NCBI GenBank assembly: GCA_973895155.1
Contig: OZ316899.1
Location: 6,882,001-6,946,000 of the forward strand
DNA: 64,000 nucleotides
Source: Marsupella aquatica
Lineage: Eukaryota > Marchantiophyta
Direction: 5' to 3'
Part shown: positions 21,100 through 32,860 of the stretch, in pieces
Numbering within the stretch: position 1 is the stretch's first letter
Layout of the letters: every line of letters begins with the position of its first letter
Translations under genes and position numbers: made by a program
Notes under the pieces: model-generated
What the model saw: only the letters and a program-made list of their open reading frames with translations
Told to the model about the DNA's origin: nothing
Databases searched by the model: none

Positions 21100-23434
21100 A
21101 TGATATACAAAGTAAGAATTGTGTACATCACAATCTCGGTTCTGACTTATAACTTTGCTATGGTACGTGACAAATACATATATGCAGAGGAATACTATAC
21201 TCACAACACACAAGGAGAAATTACGACTGATGATGGAGCGGATCCTCCCCAAAGACAAATCATCATCCTACCACATGGTTGTCGTTCAATTACTCGTACC
21301 AGAAGACAAAACATCTTGGGATATGTACATATGACATACGTCAACCGTGGGATGGAATGGATACACATTAAATCCCTATTTGGTGAATTCCTCACCCAAT
21401 AGGATCTCCACGAACAAGCACTAGCCTTGGAGGACATCGTATTTGGGTGGAGACACCTACAACCGATCTCATCAACAATATATCTCCCGAAGATGGTATT
21501 TTGTGACTTTGAGATCTCATCCCTCACGGAGCAATGTCACACATGCGTATGCAACCAGAACAGATTCATTCCATACGTGGACCCTCTGACTATCACAAAC
21601 AACACTGGCCCACATGTACGTTCAACAGTTTTGACTCTAATACATCACAAGGCGCTAAGAGATATCCTGACATGTGGTCTTAACCATATCCCATTGCAAC
21701 CGACAATGTTCTCAGAAATACAACAAGAAATCAGAAATACTTGGTTACAAACTCCACAGCTCCTTGAGCTATCATCAGAGGACATCGCAAATGGTTTAAC
21801 GTGGATACTACAACAAACGGACAAGCTCATGAATGGGAGCCAAAAACAATCAGGGAGGACATTGAATATCATCACGGCATGTACTACCAGACAATGCAAT
21901 GGATGAGCTCCGGTACCTCTCAGAAAGATTTTTCATGGCTGGACTGGACAAAGCTAATAATAATATTGCTATCATATGTGTACCACATATTCGGAGCATG
22001 GCACTTGAACGCCTACAAGAGGTGGACTTCATACCCCTCCCGACAGATATCGAAACCACTATGATGGAAATACAGACAGCGATGAACCAATTGCTCCCTG
22101 AAATCAAATTCAGATATCTTGGACTTCCATATATGATGGCATCATATAAGCTCCATAAGCAAAAATACCGCTGGATCACTAGAGCATCCAACTGCATTTT
22201 TTCTGGTCTAGCTAGTCTCATCACCCATACCCTTAAGCTCCTACTGACGGAGATAAGGGAATGGTCTGCCCAACAAGCCCATGCGGTGGACCTTGTTACT
22301 GGAACTCAGTGCAACTTCTTCTGGATGATTGAATCCATGTTCAAATTTGTTCTCAATCTACCACCAAAAATCCATAGTATGTTTGTAGCAGACATAACCA
22401 GATGCTACGAGATGATTCCTCTGACCGGGGATGATAATCTCCCACATGCGCTAACATACATTGTCAAAAAAGCATTTACACACCATCGTGGTAAATCGCC
22501 CCATGAAAGCATATGGGTACATTTCGACACCAATTCGGGCCTTGCAGACAAAGCACAATGGAGTAAAAAGGTTCCTGGCACAACTTGTTGGATTGAGATG
22601 AAAGAGAATCGATTCATATTGCTCCAAAACTGGCTAATTCATCACTGCTACATTCGCCTGGGAGACCATACATGGCACCAACAAACAGGCATTCCTATGG
22701 GCTTCTCATGCTCCCCGCTATGGTGCAATTTGTACTTTGTCAGCTATGAAATTTGATTCATGCTACGACTTGCACGGCTGAAACAATACGATCTGATGAA
22801 ATGCTTCAAGTTTACATACCGATATATTCATGACTTCTGTACAATCAACAACAATCAGATCAAGCAATTTCTACGAGCAGAGGAACCTCGAGTTGATAAT
22901 AATCCATTCTGGATCTACCCACTGGGAATTGTGGAAATCCAAGCGGAACTTGATTCTACTAAGCCAGAGGACCCATTCTGGGATACTAAAGGACATTTCT
23001 TGAATGTGCAAATAGAAGTCTTGGACACCACCAATGGCACATACACGACATCAAAATTTGACAAACGACGAAGTTTACCGTTTCCGTTCCATCAGTACAT
23101 CCAATTCAAATCCAACCGACCAGTACAGCAGGCCTACAACATCACCATTTCACAGATGGTACCCATTCTATATATGGCTAGTACACGACTGGCAATGACC
23201 AAACTTAACATACTGGCTAGTACACTGGGCGCCAATGGGTTTGCAATACCTCGGATATACCGCCGGATGCTACGGTTTTGTGTCAACCAAGCAATACCTG
23301 GAATCCGGTTTGACCTCTCACAACTCATCATGCTACTACAAGAACAGGCATTCAAACCAGAAGGACCATTGCCAACAAATAGACGACGGGTGAGATCGTT
23401 ACATAATGAGACACCGTTGAGTGCTGGTAAATGA
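21100..23434 (+). pseudogene. YIDD-type reverse transcriptase of a Penelope-like or related retroelement, decayed
   Basis: Ordered blocks match a reverse-transcriptase lineage known from animals and algae. There is a conserved start (YVNRGMEWIHIKSLF) and a Cys-x-Cys block with GPHVRSTVLTLIHHKALRDI. Next come DKANNNIAIIC, TGIPMGFSCSPLWCNLYF, the catalytic YRYIHDFCTINN (22823-22834) and a thumb block (VQQAYNITISQM). The catalytic box should be YIDD, so the first aspartate is histidine. Breaks: TAG at 21403, a frameshift between 21866 and 21905, and TGA at 22754. No GIY-YIG endonuclease is seen. Related elements are usually classed as Penelope-like; I could not place it more finely. It is dead as an enzyme. 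Confidence 0.7.
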
Positions 23435-23873
23435 CAGGATGATACCGTTCATATAGAATACTCATACTCCATCATGTGAGCACTATGGACTTTGATTGAG
23501 CGTATGAATTATGAACGCGGCATACATAGAGGTTGATCATGTTTGAGAATCATGGATAGATATACGATACATTAGGATCTATAAAAAGAGGAATATGAGT
23601 GCTTGTATCGAATGATCAGGGCAAAATGGGCCTACAGATACCCTCACGCATGTCTTTTGCTATAAATACAGAGCATCAACATGATGACACTTTACACAAT
23701 GCTTGGATGCCAACATTATTTACACAAGGCAAATGAGATCAGCCGAATACAACAAAGAGCTTTCATAAGGGAGAATCCATATAAGGAGAGTATGGTATGC
23801 ACTCCCTCTTGGGGTGAGTGCATGCCATACTCACCCTAAGGGGGAGCCACATGCCATGGGTATATGGTGGTGG

Positions 23874-23912
<39 letters not shown>

Positions 23913-25650
23913 AGAATAAGCTGACGAGGAGAGGATCAGCCTTGGGATCAGCATTAGCATGAATATGCCTTTCCTCAACAACGAGGACATACAAGAGACA
24001 AAGTTGCATGACACTTGTAAAAGACAAGATACCTAAAATATATTATATACGGATACAGCATAGGATACAATGCATATATAATATCCACAACCAATGCCCA
24101 AACAAAAAGCTTCCCGCTATACTATGACTACCATCTCAACCGGTGATCTATCCACAGAATATTTGGGCCATCTATGCACAAGGCAATCTCAAAAGATTAC
24201 CCTAAAATATGACCCAGCATAGCGGCGCTGCCTTCCGCAGGAATAGCCAGAAATATTCTATATCCATATGCCACTTCCTGCAGTCTATAGAGACACAAGG
24301 AATCACCAGAGAAACAACAAGGCATGGCAGCATGAGTATCGTGCGACACTGGCAGACAACACAAATGGCAAGCAGCTCGTGAGGGGCAGAGGATCGGAGC
24401 GCTCGAAGGAGAACGTGCAGTGAGCAACTAAATCAACAGCATCTAGCTAACAGTCACTCGTGCTCACAATGAGCTCCCAAACGGTTCAGGTGCTACATCA
24501 CAGACATGTAGCTGCATATCTAAAATGTTTGAATGTGCAAAATTACTTGAATGTCTGAATGTCGCCTCTGTATGAATAAATGACGATTTAGAATAAATAG
24601 AATGTTGTGGTGGCTCGCCTCTTTCCGGCCCATGTCTCCCCGCAGCCGTCTAGACATTGCTGCAGAAACATGGGACACAAAATCGTATGAATAAAATACG
24701 ATCTCACTCTAGTGGCGGGGGCTGAACAAAGACACTGGAGGGGTGAATAGATATCGTCCGTCTATTCCTGGAGAGAGATTATGGCCTATGCTCAATGCTG
24801 TGGACACAGCATTAGAGTAATACTGTCACCCAGTACAGGCCCAGTGAATAATTTCACCTGGGTAATAGCGTAAGGAGTCTAACCTGTAAGCAAGGGAGAT
24901 CTTTCACTGTCATAGAGGAAATTTATGCTTTGATATCGATAACAGGTGAAATCCTATGTCAATGTCTTTATTAAAGGCTTGATAACTAAACTATCTCTAT
25001 GGTGTAAATTTATGTTCATATGTATCTGTATACTCATGTTGTTGCACTACAAATCAATGGAACAGCGAACATGTGAACAATAAGACCTATTGTAGGGTGT
25101 TATCTATGTATATGGAAATGTAAATCTCTCTCTCTCTCTCGACCTCCGTTCCACATTGGAGAGAATTTTTTGGGGGCCCTTACCCGTGGTGCGTGTGAAT
25201 TCAGCTTCTTTGGGGTTAAACCCTTTGTATTGTTGGGGGCCTATAAGGGGCATTTTTTGGCACTTTTTGTGTATACACACAAAGTGCGGGTGTGTATACA
25301 CACATTACCTTGCCCCTCCCTGCCGTCGACACGTTACCCCCCCGTTCACCCTCCCCGCGTACACCACTCCCCGGCCATGGCCACGGAGCGCCGGCCGGTT
25401 ACCCCACGCCCTCCCCATTTTTCCCCAACCCCGTCAGACCCTCACAGCCCGAGGGCTGCGCCCGCCTTGCACACCCTAAGCTCCCGACAGCCATTTCATG
25501 GCTGCACCCTCGCCGGCCCGCCCTTGCCTCCCAGTCCTGCCTTGCCGGTATGCGGCAGCATACTGCCGCCACCCAGTTTGCATACCCTGCCCTTGTACGC
25601 CTGATTTAAAAAAGGGGTCCCCAACCCCCGTTAGGCCCTTATTTTCAATT
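23435..25650. other. Noncoding stretch downstream of the YIDD element
   Basis: No gene that I can support. It holds a (CT)n microsatellite at 23877-23909, (TC)8 at 25125-25140, and two short palindrome-like phrases around 25267-25302 (TTTGTGTATACACACAAA and GTGTGTATACACAC). A GC-rich block at about 25310-25560 differs from its AT-rich surroundings. The rest could be element UTR or unrecognised repeat. Confidence 0.4.
23877..23909. repeat. (CT)n microsatellite
   Basis: 33 bases of uninterrupted CT dinucleotide. Confidence 0.95.
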
Positions 25651-26284
25651 CTTTTACTCCCTTCTGATTGGTAGCCACATCCCGGGACCTGTCGCCCTCC
25701 ACTTTAACCGCTTGGATAGGGGGAACGGCCCCCTGTGAGCCTTGCTGCTCTGTGCAGGAATATTCCCCAAAATAGAGAGCGTGTTTTTGCCCGTTCGTCA
25801 AAGATTCCGTCCACCGAAAGGTAACTTTTTTCGTTCATCTTTGGCAAGTTGCTAGCCATCAAAGTTGGCAACGCGGTGCACAAATTGAATTGCATTTCTG
25901 ACACCGGGTACTAGTTCACATTTTGATTATTCCCCGAGGTGGTCAAAACGGGGGAGAATTTCAAGTTTTATCCACCCCAAGCAAAAAGTGAATAACTTTT
26001 ACGTCGGAGTTTGGTTTTGATTATGGTTTTCAGCATTGGAAAGCTAGGCTTGTGGGCTACGTGGCAGTGATAAGTTTTTGAGTTTTTTGAGAAGTTGAGA
26101 AAAATGTCATTTTTTCTTGCATTCTCACATGAGTGATTCGGAGGAGATTTTTGAAGACGGGGAGCTTGAAACACGAGGATCACCACATTGATTTGAGGTG
26201 GAGAAAGAGGAGCAAGAGGAAGCAAACATGACACCAGTACGATCACCGGTGCAGCGAGTAGAGGGGGCTGTGAAGGAAAAAGAG
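25651..26284 (+). other. Probable copia-2 leader
   Basis: No gene. It lies directly upstream of the copia-2 gag. I could not find the 5' LTR or a TGGTATCAGAGC primer site, so the element's left end appears lost or replaced. Confidence 0.4.
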
Positions 26285-27107
26285 ATGGCATCCAGGTTTG
26301 GAGGTGTCAAGTTTGAGGTGGAAAGTATGATGGGCATACGGACTACTTGCTCTGGGAGAAGCAAGTGAAAGGAGTTCTTTGTGCTATGGGCCTAGATCAT
26401 CTTCTCTCTACACGAGAGATGTACAATGATGAGGAGAGATTTCACTCATGAGGTGGAGGTAGGAACAAGTAATTGCAGTGAATGCGGTGATGCTTTATCT
26501 GAAGCCGCATATCATCAAGAAATTGGATGACTACGCGGATTGTGCATCTCTATTCAAAGCTCTAAGGGAGAAGTACTATCGGGAGGATGCATCAGACCAA
26601 TTGTACAAGAAGTCTCTATTGATGAGCCCTAGGTTCAAAGAGGGGAACAAGCTTCAGGATCACTTGGATGAATTCGACAGCCTAGCTGTTAATTTGTCTA
26701 ATCTCGGTAAGGGCAATGAAGAAGAGGACAAGACCTTGCTTCTTCTCAGCTCCTTACCCCCATCTTATCAGGGTTTGAAGGAGGTTCTCTTATATAGAGA
26801 CCTGAAGTCAATTTCATACGATGAGGTGGTAAGCTCTTTGCTGTCAAATGATGCACAAAAGAAATTGGGTCAAGCCCAGACAGCATCGTCATGTGGTGCT
26901 ACCTTGAATATGAATCGTGGGAGGTCACAGCGGCGTCCCGAGCAGTGCATGAATGGCAAGGGACAAAATAAATCTAGGACAATATTTGCTTCAAGGTGGA
27001 AGTCCCAGGAGAGAAAGCCAGTAGTCTGCTGGAAGTGTCACAAGGTTGGTCACGTTAAGAGGGATTGTAAGGGTAAGGCAGCTGAATCTTCATCAGCCAA
27101 TGTGGCA
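26285..27107 (+). pseudogene. copia-2 Gag
   Basis: It starts at ATG 26285 (MASRFGGVKFEVE) and continues, with frame breaks near 26320 and 26450, into a long frame from 26478. This frame has the copia Gag domain (LFKALREKYYRE, LLLLSSLPPSYQGLKEVLL) and a complete CCHC knuckle (CWKCHKVGHVKRDC). It is cut at the NVA codons by MULE copy 1. Gag binds and packages element RNA. Confidence 0.8.
27098..27107 (+). repeat. Left target-site duplication of MULE copy 1
   Basis: CAATGTGGCA, matched by CAATGTGGCT at 49590-49599 (9 of 10 identical). A 9-10-bp duplication is the size expected for Mutator-like elements. Confidence 0.7.
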
Positions 27108-27235
27108 GGGAATTTACAAATGACAGCAAACAGATAACAGTAACAGCAAACAATTACTGTTATCAGCTAAAAGAAACTGTTACCAATGAACAGTGTTTGG
27201 GTAGCAGTGAACAATGATCATGAAAACAGTGGACT
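27108..27235 (+). repeat. Left terminal and subterminal repeats of MULE copy 1
   Basis: A cluster of AACAG / CTGTTA motifs: AAACAGATAACAGTAACAGC, TTACTGTTATCAG, AAACTGTTACCAATGAACAG, GAAAACAGTGG. The same phrases occur inverted in the right end (49470-49589) and in copy 2 at 13001-13040. They are candidate transposase-binding sites. Confidence 0.65.
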
Positions 27236-27550
27236 AAAGATGCGTTTCAAACTACTGGTATAGAAATGAATACCATCAAATTCGCGTGAAAGGAAATTGG
27301 ACTAGACGGAATCATGTATTTTACAACAAATAAAACCGTTTCACAATTGAGATAAACAAAATCCAAGACCAATATATGTCAAAATGCATAGGCTGGGAAA
27401 AAATAAAACTGCCATATACAATCGCAAAGTACATAACGCGTTCGGCGTAGGTCCAAAAAACGCCCATATAAGTTACAACCTGCAGGCCTGGAAATCTGAT
27501 ATACAAAAGCCATGGTAGACCCCGGCTGAGGATTTCCAGTAAAACAAAAG

Positions 27551-27688
27551 CAGCGCTCGGCGCTAGCCAACAACTGTAGGAAAAACTACGGAATTCCTGA
27601 AGACAACATCCGGGAAAAATCCTAACAACTAAGCCGAGGGCGACTCCATCCCAAAACATCGAAAGAGCTTAAGCAGCGCTCGGTGCTA
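27551..27688. repeat. palindromes 6 and 7 of the TAGCGCC-N-GGCGCTA family
   Basis: 27551-27565 (CAGCGCTCGGCGCTA) and 27674-27688 (CAGCGCTCGGTGCTA), with two and three changes from consensus. They lie between the left terminus and the 27769 ORF. Confidence 0.8.
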
Positions 27689-27768
27689 GCTTAAAGTGAT
27701 CACCAAACTGAACAATGCGATGCCATTCTTTGTGAAAAACCGGAGGAACAAGCAATAAGTGATTGCAT

Positions 27769-28230
27769 CTAGCTTTCAGAGTTGCAATCATCCTCCAATC
27801 CTGCCACTTCTCTCCTCCGATTTTTCTTGAATCCAAGACCACGCAATCGAATGTATCTCTCAGAAGGACCCCGACGCACTGCCCTTGTATAACCTTCATT
27901 GGGAATGTTACTGTCCTTAAAGTCAACTCGCCCAAACATTTCTTGAACTCTCCTATCGATTGGCAATACACCATCAACAGGAACAGCCTGATGAGACGAG
28001 AATGTGCTTGCAAATGGGAGCGGAGGAGAATCGACGATCCATGGGATGTTCTTTTCTCCAGGACTAATAGCCTCATCATACGGTAGAGCATGACGGTTTT
28101 GGAAAGTAGAGGTTTCAGTTTCCTCAGTCTCCATCCGTGACTCAAAAGAACTGAAATGGCTCTCTTCCGGACGCACACGAGAAGGGAGGAACGCTGCCTC
28201 CCAATCCATGAGCTCACCGTTTGTCTCCAT
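27769..28230 (-). CDS. Uncharacterised MULE-associated ORF, about 153 residues
   Basis: ATG at 28230 (METNGELMDWEAAFLPSR), stop at 27769. The protein is hydrophilic, acidic in its first half and basic at its end (FKKNRRREVAGLED). I see no domain, membrane segment or signal peptide. It has the same orientation as the ParB-methyltransferase-like gene 680 bp upstream, and two palindromes lie downstream. It could be an accessory gene of the element or a 3' exon of the larger gene. Unlike its neighbours the frame has no internal stop. Confidence 0.4.
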   Translation of the reverse strand: METNGELMDWEAAFLPSRVRPEESHFSSFESRMETEETETSTFQNRHALPYDEAISPGEKNIPWIVDSPPLPFASTFSSHQAVPVDGVLPIDRRVQEMFGRVDFKDSNIPNEGYTRAVRRGPSERYIRLRGLGFKKNRRREVAGLEDDCNSES

Positions 28231-28912
28231 GTTTAATGAATCCAATCTAGTGGCAACTTCCCCTCTGAAAAAATGCAAAAACTGTCTGCAAAAGGCCCGC
28301 AAAGGTTTGAAAATGGTCGTGGGTCCAAAAGATCTCGTCCGGGAGGAATGTCTCCCTTGAAACACCCCAAATGTATCTCCAGAAAAGGGGCCACAACCAG
28401 GCGTCTGTCCGAAAACTTGTCGTCCGCGACAAGTGTTGTCCTTGAAAACCGCTGTTTAGGGTTTGATCCTAAAATGTCGTCCAAGAGAGATGCCGCCAAC
28501 AAGAGATCCTAAAATATCGTGCGAAAAAGCTATCAACAAGAGATCCGAATGTCATCCAAGAGATCCAAAAATGTTGTCTGAATATAGCCGATGTGGGTTT
28601 CTTTGGAAAACTAACGGACCTAAATGAAATGGCCGTTGGTATCCAAAACGTCTATTATACTATGTATTCGCTACTATTTGTCTCATTATGATGACCGTTG
28701 GTAGGACACGACAAAGACCAAACGGCCGTGTTACACAAAGAAGAGCTGGAAATATTTACTTTACGAATCACCATTTGGCGAGCACCTGGCGCTTGTAAAA
28801 ACACAAGGAATCAGACCTTAATTTATAAGGAGTCAATGAGAGGATTTGAATACAAGTTGGTACTAGCACTAGGCGCTGGTAAAAAATTACTCCCTAAACT
28901 CCTCAATACGTG
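28231..28912. other. Spacer between ORF 27769-28230 and the ParB-methyltransferase-like gene
   Basis: No gene. Short repeats of AAGAGATCC and ATCCAAGAGAT appear around 28500-28570. Palindromes 8 and 9 lie at its upstream end. Confidence 0.5.
28780..28878. repeat. palindromes 8 and 9 of the TAGCGCC-N-GGCGCTA family
   Basis: 28780-28794 (GAGCACCTGGCGCTT) and 28864-28878 (TAGCACTAGGCGCTG), three changes each, just downstream of the stop at 28913. Confidence 0.75.
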
Positions 28913-29558
28913 TCACAATTCTGCAGATTCTGATTCAGAACCAGAATCTGAACTCTCGGATTTGTCCGTGGACCCAGCCTCATCATCTATGTACTGGCTG
29001 CGGGAGAAGTCATCAACATAAGGATGTTTCATGAACTTCCTGTCAACACCCCTTCTTAACCGAAGACCTTTGTTTTCCCAGCAAAGCGTCCTTGTACTCT
29101 CGGCTTTCCTTGCGGCTTTCTCTGCATAGGAGGGAAGAACAAAAGGTTTTTCTGGTGTTTCTATGTTGTGTCTAGCAACCCTCCTTCGCAGTTTGAAACG
29201 TCTCCTTGCATTCCACTTTGACCTGATCAAACAAAATCCAGCAAGTTAGGAGCCTTTCTCCAAAACAACACATAAATGTTATAAATTGACGGGAATGGAG
29301 AAAGAAGCTTACAAGTTTATGAACATTACTCGAAAGAGTCATCACTATCGGTTTCATCATGAGATCGATGAGGTTCTTCCTTTTCCTCCTCCGAGTCCCT
29401 TGTACCTTGTTCATCTCCATCTCCACCTTCACTGGACTCATCATCAGAATCAAAATTGAGTACCGACCGAAGCTTATCTTGCTTCTTTTTGTCGGCAATA
29501 GGAACAGGTGGAGGTAAAACCGCAATCTCTTTGGGAGACAACAAATCCATGAAAACCT

Positions 29559-30400
29559 TCAAAGTGGTTCAATAAATTCTTTTCTATGTTCTATCCCGAG
29601 CACAAACCTCCCGGAGAAGTCTCCAGCAATGAAGGAGCTTCCAGCACCAGCGGTCCAATCCATAAAAATATCACGAGGTCGGGTGACAAGCTCTATGACA
29701 GATTGCATAAACCCAACAGATAGGCGAGCATTTCCAGAAAATTCCATTTGCGGGAATGGATCGGATTTGAGAGAAGGGAGTCCAATCAAATTGGTGACCG
29801 AGCGGTCCTCACTAATGGAGAGTGGACGGAATTTAGGGTCTTTGGGAATTTTGCATTTCCCATTAATTCGACCAAATATGTCCAGCCGGAGGGTAAACAT
29901 CTGCGGAAAGCAATCCCAAGTGTCAGTTGGCAACTCCGGGTTAAACGAGTTATATTTCAAAATGCGACATTGTTAAGAGTACATAATTACCTGACGGTCT
30001 GTCTTTGTCGCGTACATCAGGACAGACATTACAACATTATGCGTGCATATGCACTGAAATTTTATCGATTCCTGACAGGCAGCAATGACTTGAGACATGG
30101 GATCGTACTCCCCATTGTGTAGAATTGCTAGGAATCCATCATCTGATAGAAATGGATCCATGGACTTGAAAAAAGATCTAGCCATGGAGTGATCTAGAGT
30201 GTTCCATTTAGGAACCTTCTTATCTATGATCGTTGGTTTGAACCCGGTCGGTAGGTAAATGAAACCGGCATCCACTCCAAACGATCTTTCTTTTCCTCCC
30301 CGCACAACACCCTTCTCTTTATATCCCGACTTAACGAGATCCTTCCCCCACTGCTCCACATTACTAACCCAATCAGGTTTTTCCCCCTTGTTGAAAGTCA
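29559..30400 (-). other. Methyltransferase-like domain (beta-class order)
   Basis: The N-terminal half reads SFFKSMDPFLSDDGFLAIL, the helix-strand pair that follows the catalytic motif in amino-methyltransferases. About 35 residues upstream, where D/N-P-P-Y/W/F is expected, I see FIYLPTGF, so motif IV is degenerate or lost. After the intron comes LVTRPRDIFMDWTAGAGSS (motif I at 29634-29663), then GRFVLGIEHRKEF, the usual acidic cofactor-binding position. Motif IV before motif I is the beta-class order of bacterial N6-adenine/N4-cytosine enzymes. The fold assignment is good; activity is doubtful. Confidence 0.6.
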
Positions 30401-30753
30401 AGTAAAAAAAATCGGATATGCTTGTCTCAACCATGGCATGACGAGACACTCTAGTTTTGAAGTTTCCAACTTCACGTTGGACACCAAATGCTGCAACACT
30501 CTCCCTTGAAGAAGGTCCACCTTCGATAGCTCGCTTTCGTTTCTTCCTGGTACTTGTGGCGTCAACCAGAACTATTACTTTCCCCTTGTCGACAGGAGTA
30601 ATGGGGTCTGATTGGGCTCCGGTGTTTGCCTCAAAAACTTCAGGTGTAGCATCCACTTTAGTATCTCTTGTTCCCGCTATATTAGACTTCCTCCCTCCTA
30701 AATTATCAATAGGTCCTAGTTAGAACAAGTAAATCCGGAGTATTGAAACAAGC

Positions 30754-30861
30754 TAGCGCCAAGCGCTAACCAAATAAAAATCACTTAGGTCTGAACAAAG
30801 GCCTAAGAATCTAAAAAGAAATTTGAATTCGAATGACAATTCTAGCCGGCGCCAGGCGCTG
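30754..30861. repeat. palindromes 10 and 11, inside intron 2 of the ParB-methyltransferase-like gene
   Basis: 30754-30768 (TAGCGCCAAGCGCTA) and 30847-30861 (CGGCGCCAGGCGCTG). Intron 2 runs 30698-30887. Confidence 0.85.
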
Positions 30862-32272
30862 GCCAAACCACGGAACATTATACTCACTTTTCCTCCCAGA
30901 TTTTGTTGACTCGCTTGGTGCTGCTAACTCCGCTTTTGCTTTTGCTTGATGTTTTTGACTTCGGTCCACATGAACAATAGTCGTTTCATAGATACTTTGC
31001 AAGTCTGTCACAGACTTGTCTACATCGTCTATCAGGCCCTGCTTCATGTCGGACACAATTTTTGCTGGTATGTGGGACTTTGAAAGCTTGTGGAATGCAT
31101 CTTTCTCCCTTTGATCAAAAGGAGAATCCCATCTATATGTATCTAGATACCATGGGCAGTGAGTTCTCTCCCATTCTGTCATAGGTCTCGGAGGAAATAT
31201 GCCCTCCGCTGGGTACATGGAGTACAAATCAGCTATGGCGTCATCCTCACTTATTGTAATCCACTTCATGAAAGCTGCAGGATATGCCCAGAAGTAATCA
31301 GGTTTGGTTACCTCCATGTGCATGTAGAACCTGTAAAGATACCTTTTAGCCCGCTTCTGGTTTTTCTGGATGTAGTCTTCTTTGTCTGGATACTTTGAAG
31401 GCCACATCGTGTGAAAGAACTTACTCTTCACAGAATCACCATATCTCTTGAATTCATTTGTAACAAACTGAACGAGATCATCAAACGAACCACAATTCCA
31501 CTCTTCTAATCTAGTCGCGGGCATCGTCTGCTCTACTTCACGCAGACATGAATGTAACATGCCGACAACAATTCCCTCTACACTATTCCAAGTGATCCAA
31601 GTATGACACCATTGTTTGACTGGGTCGTCGTTAACACTTGTCGGGTGGAAAAACTGTCTCCGCAGCTCAGGATTGCAATGTGCCACAAGTAGGGTGCTTC
31701 GCAACTTTGGGTCTAGGGCAGAAACAGCAGTGAACAATCGGGCGCGGTCCATTGTACATACGACGGCGTCAGGCTTCTTCTCTCTCTTGTTTCTCTCTGT
31801 GACAGCATACATTTCTGCACATGTACTAAGAAAATCTTCAAATTCAGGACTTAACAAGGGCGTAATTTTTGAGGACTTCACTGCCCAGTCTTTGGTTGCG
31901 TCCTTCATCATGGCCGCATGGCGTTTGGAAATCTCGTCCACCGCCCAGGGACTCCCTTGAGCCTCGGCTGCCTCCATGTCAAGCTTGAATTGGTGAGAAT
32001 ATGACTTTATCTTATTCTCACATAGAATGTAAACAAGAGCTTCCTGTGGCATCTTCTTTGTATACCATGACCCCTTCCGAGTCTTTAGCCGAATGCTCTC
32101 AAACTTCTTGAAATTAGCTGGATCAATCAGTTTACTGTAATACTCAAGGTCATGCGCCAGAATTTGTTTGATTCTATCTGCATCGAGAATCCAGGATGGC
32201 TCAACAACGGCTTGGCCAAGCCTACACGAAGAGATGCAGCGAGTTAGAGTCAAAGTACAATTTATGTATAAC

Positions 32273-32287
32273 CAGCGCCGAGCGCTC
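32273..32287. repeat. palindrome 12, inside intron 1 of the ParB-methyltransferase-like gene
   Basis: CAGCGCCGAGCGCTC; intron 1 runs 32222-32343. Confidence 0.85.
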
Positions 32288-32343
32288 TTAAATAGAACAC
32301 TCGCAAGATTCAAAGAAGGTACCGGAAAAGAACGAGAACTTAC

Positions 32344-32860
32344 TGATTCACGGTGTGCATAGCTGCCTTGATTTCAATAACAGATCCCTTATCTCCCTTA
32401 AATATTGTGCAGAGCACTCGAGGATGGTATTTTGGATTGTCAGGGTTCTCCTTGGTAACAAGCGTCCATGAGTACAGCCTGTGATTTCCATCGAAGATAG
32501 AGAACATCTTATCCTTCAGCACGAGAAATCTTGATCGGCCTCGCATTCTGCCTCAAACTTCTCGTTCTCCAATTGCCAAATTGGATCCCATGACTGACGA
32601 ATTTCCTAGGTACAGGTCAGAACAATTCCATTCTCATCCGTTGGCTGCACATAGAAACGCATTCCTATGGCGGAATTGTAACCCATACTGCGAAACGAGT
32701 CTTTCAACTTCTCGATGGAAGAGCTATCTTTCTGCAAAGTATGAACCACCTCCATGTGAACCAATCGGCATAGAGGGATTCGAGGCGGCTCCTTGTCAAA
32801 TCCACGAGAATCCTTTCCAAAACACATGACATGTTTTGAGATGAGATCAGTCTCCGCGAG
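32344..32860 (-). other. ParB/sulfiredoxin-like domain
   Basis: Order of blocks: RIPLCRLVHMEVVHTLQKD, IEKLKDSFRSMG, FYVQPTDENG, then FSIFDGNHRLYSW (DGNHRL at 32475-32492), then VLCTIF. ParB-fold proteins share an 'I-x-L-x2-L' strand, an 'L..SI...G' helix, a strand, and D-G-x-H-R. In bacteria and phages this domain is often found with beta-class methyltransferases and may set DNA specificity or bind CTP. An in-frame TAG at 32606 and a frameshift split the domain in this copy. Confidence 0.65.

Noticed and set aside
23877-25140. CT/TC microsatellites as regulatory elements
   Set aside because: Simple repeats with no associated gene start; no support for function.
25156-25609. Overlapping Pro/His-rich plus-strand frames in a GC-rich block
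   Set aside because: Three frames are open at once because of base composition; no motif is seen.
27669-28217. Second minus-strand frame overlapping the 27769-28230 ORF
   Set aside because: It overlaps the better frame almost fully and has no recognisable feature; likely a shadow.
29326-29562. Acidic 78-residue frame as a separate small gene
   Set aside because: It follows the methyltransferase-like frame directly after a one-base shift and ends at a good splice donor, so it is better read as part of exon 4.
32340-32546. Short frame with DGNHRL as an independent gene or exon
   Set aside because: The frame upstream continues past TAG 32606 without needing an intron, and a single frameshift joins the two, so both belong to exon 1.
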